Below, piece by piece: positions 56,738-64,000 of a stretch of DNA of 64,000 nt. How positions within the stretch are numbered: the first letter of the stretch is position 1; each line of letters starts with the position of its first letter. The stretch spans positions 50,191,090 through 50,255,089 of the forward strand of contig CM070908.1 in assembly GCA_036417435.1 (NCBI GenBank), in the 5' to 3' direction. Origin of the DNA: Inia geoffrensis. Its lineage: Eukaryota > Chordata > Mammalia > Artiodactyla > Iniidae. The notes beneath the pieces are model-generated. The model was not told where the DNA came from and searched no databases. It saw only the letters and a program-made list of their open reading frames with translations. The translations under genes and the position numbers were made by a program.

Positions 56738-57140
56738 CCTTGCTTCTCAAAGCAAGGTCCCTGGACCAGCATCAGCAGCAGCAGTATTATCTGGGTGCTT
56801 GTTAGACTTGCAGAATTTCAAGCCCAACCCTAGAGTTTGAATCTGCATTTTTTTTTTTTTTTTTTTTTTTTGCGGTACGCGGGCCTCTCACTGCTGTGGC
56901 CTCTCCTGTTGCGGAGCACAGGCTCCGGACACGCAGGGTCAGCGGCCAAGGCTCACAGGTCCAGCCGCTCCGCGGCACGTGGGATCCTCCCGGACTAGGG
57001 CACAAACCCATCTCCCCTGCATCGGCAGGCAGACCCTCAACCACTGTGCCACCAGGGAAGCCCTGAATCTGCATTTTAACAAGAGCTCCAGGTGATTTGT
57101 GTGCGAGGTAAAGTTAGGGAAGTGCTGTCATAGATCAGTC
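56738..57140. repeat. MER5-like element interrupted by a CHR-2 SINE
   Basis: Left half 'cttctcaaagcaaggtccct' to 'tagagtttgaatctgcattt', right half 'ttaacaagagctccaggtga' onward. The SINE lies exactly in the aatctgcatttt motif. Confidence 0.8.
56852..57063 (-). mobile_element. CHR-2 SINE in MER5
   Basis: Poly(T) of about 20 at left, then 'gcggtacgcgggcctctcac', B-box region 'gggcacaaacccatc', head 'ccaccagggaagcc' at right. Exact 14-base flanks tgaatctgcatttt at 56838-56851 and 57064-57077. The minus frame 56802-57074 is translated SINE. Confidence 0.98.
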
Positions 57141-57369
57141 CAGCGGGCTGAGATGGTTAGGAGAAGTGCCATCCACTTTGCAGTTTATAGTTCCCTCTGC
57201 CTCTATCAAAAAACCCGCCATTTGCACCGCCTACTTAAACACTTAAGGATAAATTCCCAGTGGAACAAACTTCAAGAAGCCTTCAGAATATTTCCTTCTT
57301 AATTATTATATTGAACCATATGAAATCACTGGTACTCAATGGTTTTGAGCTACAAAAATGGCCATTTCA
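57141..57369. other. No recognised feature
   Basis: Unique spacer; the 67-codon frame 57099-57302 has no motif. Confidence 0.45.
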
Positions 57370-57560
57370 TATATTTCAACTGCTTACAATGCACCAAGCT
57401 TTGTGTTAAGTACTTTTAACTATGGTCATTCTAATCCACAGAACACTCCATAAGATAAATATTAAGTCAGTTTTGTAGTTGAGGAAGTTACGGACTAGAA
57501 AAGTTAAGGACTAGAAAAGTTTCACAGCCAGGAATGAAAAGGCTCACGTCCACACCCAAC
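57370..57560 (-). repeat. MIR SINE, diverged
   Basis: 'acaatgcaccaagctttgtg' then 'ttaagtacttttaactatgg', and 'ttgtagttgaggaagttacg'. A small tandem duplication (ggactagaaaagtt twice, about 57490-57520) lies within. Confidence 0.7.
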
Positions 57561-57574
57561 CCTGACCCTGAGGC

Positions 57575-57730
57575 CCAGCCTTTCTCAAGGCATGAACCTC
57601 AGACCACCACGTGGGAAGTCTGTTAAAATGCATATTCTAGGTACCATCCCAGACATATTGAATCTATATCTCCGGTGCTGGGGATTAAGACTCTCTATAT
57701 TTTATTAGCTTCCCTGGGAATTAGGCATGT
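57575..57730. repeat. MER5-like hAT fragment
   Basis: 'acgtgggaagtctgttaaaa' then 'tgcatattctaggtaccatc' corresponds to the left half of MER5; the right half is decayed. Confidence 0.5.
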
Positions 57731-58924
57731 TTTATTCGAGAACGAATTGAACCCCCTTCTTTTTATACCCTGCTTCCTTTCCAAGCAGGTGGTGAAAGGC
57801 CACTGGCATAAAAATCTAACTCACCCCAGGGCAGACTAACCATATACCCAATTTCCCCAGGACAGTCGTGGTTTATGGACACTGTTTATGTTCACATTAC
57901 AACTTCTAAGAGTTCCTCCTTTGATTCTCAAAAGAATTCTGGTTTGGATGATAAATTATATGGTAGCCTTGTGCTAGGGGGAAAATTGGGTTGGGTTTCT
58001 CCCAAGAGAGCACCAGGGCTCTCTCCCCACCAGGCAGCTCTCTTGAGCTTCCCAGTGAGCTGGGCAGGGCTGGGTCTGCCCCAGTACGTCCAGTGTCCTG
58101 AGTCTCACTCTCCTCCTCCTCCAACCCTGGCCTCCCAGGCCTGCAGCTCCAGGCCAGCAGTGGCAGGCAGGCTAAGGCATTCACACAGGGATGCCCACGC
58201 TGCCATTCCCTGGAAACCTGTTAGAAACCTTTGAGCTGTTTTGATCTACGCTCCACTGAGAACATTGTCTCTTTTCCATGTATCATCCTCTGTACCATCG
58301 GGGTAGCCTTGCCTGAGACCCCTTCTCCATGACTACATAGGTATGTCCCCACTAGGCCACTAGAGCTAATGAGGTCTGACTCTTCTCTGGGACACAGGAC
58401 CAGGCACTGAGTGAAATCCCAATGGGTGTTTGCTGATAGTCCAAATGATCAAATTAATGCAGTTATCAGATTATTGTCCCAGGAGCAGGTTTTGACAATT
58501 GAGGAGAAAGGAGAACCAGAAAACTAGTGGGCAGAGAATGTGATTACATCAAGGCCTTGAGGGAGTTGAGAAAAGAAAAAGCCCAAAGGGTGTCTGAAAT
58601 GTCAGGATACCAAAAATATAAACTTATCTTTAAAGAATATGTTAGCTTCACTGTCAAATAATATAATCAATATATTCTCCTTCAACCTCTAGACACCTTT
58701 TCAGATAAAGTGTCCCTACATTTAAAAGAATGGGTCTAATTATGAATGTACTACAGAGCATCCAGAAAGTCTGGAAACACAAAGAAGATAATCTATTCAT
58801 TATATCTTTTTCATATTAACATGTTGGCCCATTTCATTAAATTTACAGGAATTTTATCTGCAAACATGTCTGGAGGTTGAAGAAAATGTAACTTACGTAC
58901 CACTTAAAAATAAGTTTATCTTAT
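57731..58924. other. No recognised feature
   Basis: 1.2 kb unique. The opposed frames 57875-58234 (119 codons, plus) and 57906-58184 (92, minus) shadow each other in a locally GC-rich block (57990-58200). Neither peptide is recognised. Confidence 0.5.
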
Positions 58925-59380
58925 GTGTGATGGTTAATTTTATGTGCGAACTTGACTGGGCTATGTGGCACCCAGACATTTGGTCAGATGCTATTCTTGG
59001 TGTGTCTGTGAGGGTGTTTCTGGATGAGATTAACATTTGAACCTATAGACTGAGTAAAGCAGACTGCCCTTCCCAGTGTGGGTGGGCCTCATCTAATCAG
59101 ATGAAGACCTGAATAGAACAAAAAGGCTCAGTAAGCAGGAACTCCTCCTGCCTGACTGCTTGAGCTGTGACAGCAATCTTTTCCTCCCCTGAGACTAGAA
59201 CTTACACCATCACTTTTCCTGGTTCTCAGGTCTTTGGACTTGACCTGGACCTACACCTATACCACTGGCTCTCCTGGGTCTTCAGCTTGCCAACTACAGA
59301 TCTTGGGAGTCTCAGTCTCCATAGTCATGTGACCCAATTCCTTACAATAAAGCCCGTGGCTCATATGATTACAGAGGCTG
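58925..59380 (+). repeat. Ancient LTR-like repeat
   Basis: 'tgtgatggttaattttatgt', 'gaacttgactgggctatgtg', 'gtgagggtgtttctggatga', 'gtgggtgggcctcatctaat' and 'ccaattccttacaataaagc' are landmarks of a very common mammalian repeat with a TG start and an AATAAA-like signal, as in LTRs. It ends shortly after the signal. I do not assert its family name. The frame 59167-59400 lies inside it. Confidence 0.65.
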
Positions 59381-60009
59381 AGACATCCCAAGATCTATAG
59401 GCAGCAAGCTGGAGACCCAGGAGAGCCAGTGGTCCAGAAGTTCCAGGCCGAGTACTAAGGCCTAAAAATATATATTCCTGAACATCTGCCTACCCTCAGG
59501 TCCAGGGCAAAATTCAGAATTGCTATAATTCAGCCTTTTCCAATATCAGTTCAACCAATCAATATATTACTCACCCACTCTCAATAAGTTTTAGTGGTCA
59601 AATAAATGAGAGAAACACTAGATAAGGGGAAAATACGGAACCAGAACCTTTAAGATGATTGCATGTACATGAGCCTCAAAGAGAGGAATATAACATGTTA
59701 GTTCTTCTCTAATGCTTTTGACCACTTATTCCCCATTCCTCCATCACCCTCTTTTCATTCTTGCAAGACTGATATTCCAAGAAACACACTGGGGAAAAGC
59801 TGTGCCCAATCCATTCAGAATGGCCAGCTCTGATCATAAAGAAGCCAGTGGCAGGTTGGGCCTCTGAGATGTCTTCTGTGGATGGTACCCTAGGATCTAC
59901 AAGGTCCTTTCCATTCAAATTCCAAGAGCTTGTACGTATCTGTTGGCTACACTTTTGTCATCATAAAGCAAGACTGTGTCTCTTCCTGTAGAATCTGCTT
60001 CATTTAGGA
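59381..60009. other. No recognised feature
   Basis: Unique sequence; short frames only. Confidence 0.5.
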
Positions 60010-60175
60010 CTGAAGATCAATATGAAGCATAAGGACTATGATTCCTGGCTCCGATGTTTACCAGTTCTATGACCTCAGGCAAGGTGCTAACTTCTTTGTG
60101 CCTACTTCCCTATCGACAAAATGGAGATGATAATAGTCGTTGTGAGGATTAAAGGAATGAATGCACATATAGTCT
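60010..60175 (+). repeat. MIR SINE
   Basis: 'gattcctggctccgatgttt', 'tgacctcaggcaaggtgcta', 'caaaatggagatgataatag', 'tgtgaggattaaagg' in forward order. Confidence 0.88.
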
Positions 60176-60185
60176 TAATACAGAG

Positions 60186-60345
60186 TTGTGCTGTCTCATA
60201 GGGTAGCCACATGTAGCTATTTCCACTAAAATTAATTAAAAATAAAATTAAAATTCAGTTCCTTGGTTGCACTAGTCACATTTCAAGAGCTTAATAGCCA
60301 TGTATGATGGGTGGCCACCATATTGGATAGTATAGAAGAGCCATT
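60186..60345 (-). repeat. hAT-type MER element
   Basis: 'gtgctgtctcatagggtagc' then 'cacatgtagctatttcc' at left and 'aatagccatgtatgatgggt' then 'ggccaccatattggatagta' at right form imperfect inverted ends around an A/T-rich middle. Reverse orientation to the copy at 24830. Confidence 0.65.
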
Positions 60346-60544
60346 TCCATTGTCACAGAATGTTATAGAGCCTGGTCAGCCATCAAGTGCTGAATAAGGG
60401 CTAGGTTTTATTTTCCCAAGGCCCAAAAATAGGTCAGGTTTGTTGATTAGATCCTTAACTCTTCAGTCAGATCTCCCTCTAGGGGACAAACACAAATTGT
60501 ATGTTCTCAGTCACTCTTTGCCCTCTCTTCTCTCTATCTGTTTC
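60346..60544. other. No recognised feature
   Basis: Short unique spacer. Confidence 0.45.
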
Positions 60545-60715
60545 CACTTCCCTCCCACCTCCCTCCCTCCCTCCCTCCCTCCCTTCCTTCCTTCCCTCCT
60601 TTCCTCCCTCGCTCCCTCCTTCTCTCTCCTTCCTTCCTTCTCCCTCTTCCTTCCCTCCTCTCCTCCTTTCCTTCTTTCTTTTCCTTTCTTCCTGCCTCTG
60701 TCTTTCTCCCGAATA
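60545..60715 (+). repeat. CT-rich (polypyrimidine) tract
   Basis: 170 bases almost entirely pyrimidine, from TCCC and TTCC repeats to irregular CT sequence. The 206-codon plus frame 60440-61060 is created by this tract (its first half is serine/proline/leucine repeat) and has no recognisable domain after it, so it is not called a gene. Confidence 0.95.
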
Positions 60716-61609
60716 GAAGTATCACCAGAGAGTTTCCTGGTCCTTTATCATAATTTGATACCTGAACCTTTGCTGTTGTGTTTTCCTAGCAAAATACCCT
60801 GCTCTCTGGGTTCACTGTTCCAGGGTCGCTGTTGCATGTGCCCAAGGGCTTGCATTGCTCTCACACCACCTCTGGGAGGCCCAGACTTTGTGAGTCAGAG
60901 AGCTAAGACTGTCTTTCCACCAACTCCATCCTTTCTCTCTATCAAAGTGAAAGACCTTGACATACATAAATGTGCACCTACTAAATTATTTGTAGAAGCA
61001 AATGTCGCTGTAATGAGCTCAGCCAAACACTATTGCCATGGGCTGCTGCCTAGGCCTTAGAGAAACAGGCTAAAGGAAACTTTCTGTTGATAATACTCGT
61101 CGTGATAAGATGTGACCACCATTCCTTTCTAAAAGGATCATAATGGATATTGATTCTTAGTTTTGGAGTTTGGCTCATTAAAATACCAAACAGAATTCTA
61201 TGGGGAATGAGCTATATTGATTGGTTCATTTTGCTTTTATGGGTTTGTTTCCTATGTAACATGTAATTGTATTTTATAGTTGCTATAATATGCAAGAATT
61301 AAAGACCTAATTTGGCTAAACAAGAATTGACTTATAAATTATGAAACACTCTCTCCCATCAAACTCCTGGATAATTAAACGAAACTTTAGCAAGTTCTAT
61401 CTTTGCAGATTGTTTTGTATTTGGAGTGGGAGCTGGAAGAGTGGGAACGTTTTTTTTCTCCTGTCACTTTTTAACTTTCTTAGCACTTAAGCCACTAGTA
61501 ATGAGTTTAGGGATTTCAGACAAGGCTGTTAAATTTTTGCTGAGGTATATTAAGCTGTCTTTTCTTTCACATTATTTTGCTTCTAAAATCTCAAAGTGAA
61601 CTGCCCTGA
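60716..61609. other. No recognised feature; A/T-rich block
   Basis: 61090-61460 is a repeat-free A/T-rich block with TAATTAAA- and TTATAAATTA-type words. Such text can be enhancer-like conserved sequence, but nothing here proves it. Confidence 0.4.
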
Positions 61610-61690
61610 GTGGTATGGTGGCAAGCGCACAGGTTCTGGCGGTAATTAGACTTAAGTTCAAATTAGAATCTGCCTCTCCCTCCTTATTTC
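61610..61690 (+). repeat. MIR fragment
   Basis: 'gtatggtggcaagcgcacag' then 'gttctggcggtaattagact' and 'aaattagaatctgcctct' are the forward MIR head. Confidence 0.65.
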
Positions 61691-61734
61691 AGTAGGTAGG
61701 TTGTACTTTCCTGCACCTTGTTTCTGCACTTGAC

Positions 61735-62025
61735 CATGTAACATGCCTTTGCTGCTGGAAAGTGAGCATACATGATGCACAGAATAACTTGAAAAGCACT
61801 TGCATTATTGGGCTTGCCGTATTGTTCTATCACAGCCATGAGAAGAACATGCTTATATTAGCAGCTGGTCTCAGGAGAAGGAGCATAAGCACCTGGAGGA
61901 GAGCCACCCCCAGCCAAGCTCAACCTAGACAGCCAACTCTTAGCCCATAGGTGTATTTCTGGGCTGAGGAAGTGATTATCGCTGCATGGTGCTGCAGTTG
62001 TATCACAGCTAACTGACATACCCTG
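61735..62025 (+). repeat. MaLR/MLT1-like LTR fragment
   Basis: 'ccatgagaagaacatgctta', 'aggagaaggagcataagcac', 'cacccccagccaagctcaac' and the end 'gtatcacagctaactgacat' follow an MLT1-type LTR. No coding sequence. Confidence 0.5.
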
Positions 62026-64000
62026 TCAAGCATTATTTACCCATCGCCTTCTCCCACTGTCAAGAGGGATGGTTCTCTCTCTCAGCACTGCAGTTAGAGA
62101 TGAAGAAAGTCACCAACAAGAATAAAGAGATTAAAAAAAAAATAGAATAAAGGGATTAGTCCATGTGCTGAATGGATATGTACACATCCAGTGCAGAACA
62201 GTTCTTCCTATCTGCAAGAGTCAAGTTTATAGAGACAGGAAAGCATTTGTGGTGTCTAAGGAGTAACTGCCTGGAAGACTAAGAATATAGCCTTTACACC
62301 ATGAAACATATATTAGAGAACAGAGCTGCTAAATAGGATAAACCATTAGAAGACAAGATAATAGACAGAAGGAGGAAAAATACGAGGGGAGATGAATAAA
62401 ACCTAGATGCAAGAGATATTTAAGGGCCCAGCTGAATCCAAAAAAGAAAGATGAGGAGAAAGCCTAAATAAGATTAATTTATGGGGTTTTTTTTCCCTTT
62501 GTTTAAATCAGAGTCTACAACTCTCACAGAGAATCCAAGCATCTAGCATGACTCCCTTAATGGTAGATTCACAGTGCCTGAGGGATTTATCAAGGTAAAT
62601 GAGCTTCATAAACCCATCCACTTCAGTCATGGGTGGTAAAACAGGAAGTGACTCTGCACCCCATCCCAGGGAATCCTTGCACTTCAGCACAAAGAAGCAC
62701 TGAGTGAGAAGGAAGAGCAGAAGAGACCAGGGGGACCGGAAAAGGGGTGCACAGAGATGTGGGCCTCAGGACCAGATGCTCAGGCTAAGCAATGAGAACA
62801 TGGCTTAAGCAAAGAAATGGGATCTTTTCTGGACTGAAGAGTGTTAGCCATTAAACTCCAGAGTCCCCGTCTTATTTGATACTGTCCAGCGAGAGAGTAT
62901 TGCACAAGGAAATCTTTGCATCCGGGCATAACACTAAGGTCTTTTGAGTAATACCTATAAGGCAGTTCAAGAAAGATCCCACAAGACTGATGGCTAAAAG
63001 GTGGCAGGTGAGACTTAGTGTTGACAAATGTCTGATAAAAAGTTTCAAGAAAATGGCGTTCTTCCATGAAACAACATACTGTCTGTATGGCCAGTAACTT
63101 TAGGTGATTAGAAAGAGGGGTATACCCACAAAGACAAAAAGACAGGAAAGATGATGTTAGAAGAAGATGGAAAATGATAGACAAGTGGGAAGTGACTCAG
63201 TAGAAAAGAGAAACAAGAATGCTAAAGGCCTATAGAGGAGGGTGCCAGTAATTTGCAAAGGAATTCAGACTGCAGAACCCAGAAACACTCAGAAATCGAA
63301 GCTATCAGGGGAAGGGTGGGGCAGAAAGCAGAAGGGTTGGTATAAAGTCTGTATAAGGAGTAGTTAGACACCCAGATCCCCTCTCTTACACACTCAGCCA
63401 CTAAATGACAATTATTCTCCTACCCAACAAAGAGATGGAAATTTTATTTTTCTAAAAAAATTGAACAAGGGTGGCTCCACTTCCTGTATGGTGAAGCACT
63501 ATGTTAAAAAGACAATTAAGGAAATAGCTACATAAGTAACAGGCAGGTCCCTATCCTCTTTCCTCTACTTGCTTACTAAACACTAGGCAGGTGACTGGAA
63601 ATATTTCCTGCAAGAATAAACAAGCCTAAGAGAAAGATTTCCCCATTGAAAAGGCCAGCTTACTCCCTAATTTTGCTTTAGTGAAACACAAAGATTTGAC
63701 AAGCCTTACTCATATATACAGAGCTTTCACCAGTTTTTTAATACTTCATATAAAATATGATTAGATCTCCAAGGATCACCTGATATGTGTGAAAGCTTTC
63801 AACATCAAAGACTGAAACTGGATTGGCTGCATCTAACAGTTGGCCAAAAATAATAATGTTTTAAATATAAGAGGAATTAATATCATTTTTGTGTAAAAGA
63901 AGTCTGAAAGTAGGCATTCCATGATGTGTATGGTGGTACAGAGTCATTAGGGACACAGGCTGCTTCTCTGAAGATAACAGAAAGCTGTTTCATCAAGCTA
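62026..64000. other. No recognised feature to the window end
   Basis: 2 kb of unique, purine-rich plus-strand sequence. The 134-codon minus frame 62780-63184 is the longest here; it shows a hydrophobic start but no family signature and no promoter or splice support. The window ends without a boundary. Confidence 0.5.

Noticed and set aside
60440..61060. 206-codon plus-strand frame, the second longest in the window
   Set aside because: Its first half is translated CT microsatellite (serine/proline/leucine repeats) and the rest has no domain. There is no promoter, splice or conservation evidence.
62780..63184. 134-codon minus-strand frame with a hydrophobic start
   Set aside because: Frame of this length is expected by chance in 64 kb. 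No signature, no promoter, no splice context.

Overview
The window is ordinary mammalian nuclear DNA from a cetartiodactyl, most probably a whale or dolphin. The evidence is the repeat set. There are ten tRNA-derived SINEs of the CHR-1/CHR-2 type shared by cetaceans, hippos and ruminants, two L1 copies of one cetartiodactyl family, and a background of old mammal-wide repeats (MIR, L2, hAT-Charlie MER elements, MaLR/MLT1-type LTRs, one Tigger derivative). I saw no primate Alu, no carnivore or rodent SINE, and none of the BovB or Bov-tA elements that crowd ruminant genomes. No bacterial gene, operon, CRISPR array, tRNA gene or rRNA gene is present.

Only one place looks like the start of a gene: a CpG island at about 3160-3625. 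It has roughly 50 CpGs in 360 bases, an Sp1-type GC box, and two good plus-strand splice donors at its right edge (3609-3617 and 3671-3679). It is flanked by long repeat-poor sequence, 870-3155 and 3680-5205. I cannot name the gene. The exon is probably non-coding or codes for only a few residues, and no downstream exon could be recognised in the remaining 60 kb. The rest reads as intron or intergenic DNA.

Layout: 0-12 kb is mostly unique sequence with scattered MIR and L2 and the CpG island. 11.6-20.4 kb is an old minus-strand L2 split by a nearly full-length, dead L1 (12238-19434). 20.4-28 kb is a patchwork of MER5, MIR, LTR-like pieces, an old L1 end and two CHR-1 SINEs. 28.1-31.3 kb is a second, 5'-truncated L1 of the same family with a CHR-2 inside it. 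31.5-32.8 kb is an older L1 fragment with a CHR-1 inside it. 33-46 kb is mainly unique DNA with L2, a HAL1/L1M-like stretch, a Tigger derivative and three CHR-2s. 46-64 kb is unique DNA with MIR, L2, MLT1, MER5, two more CHR-2s, a 60-bp ATCT microsatellite and three purine/pyrimidine tracts.

The nesting gives a relative history. L2, MIR, MER and MLT1 elements are the substrate. L1 landed in L2. CHR SINEs landed in L1 and MER5, and some CHR-2s still carry perfect 14-15 bp target-site duplications. Repeat family names were assigned from remembered consensus features without a database, so subfamily calls are tentative. I found no previously undescribed biological system; the best leads are listed as findings.
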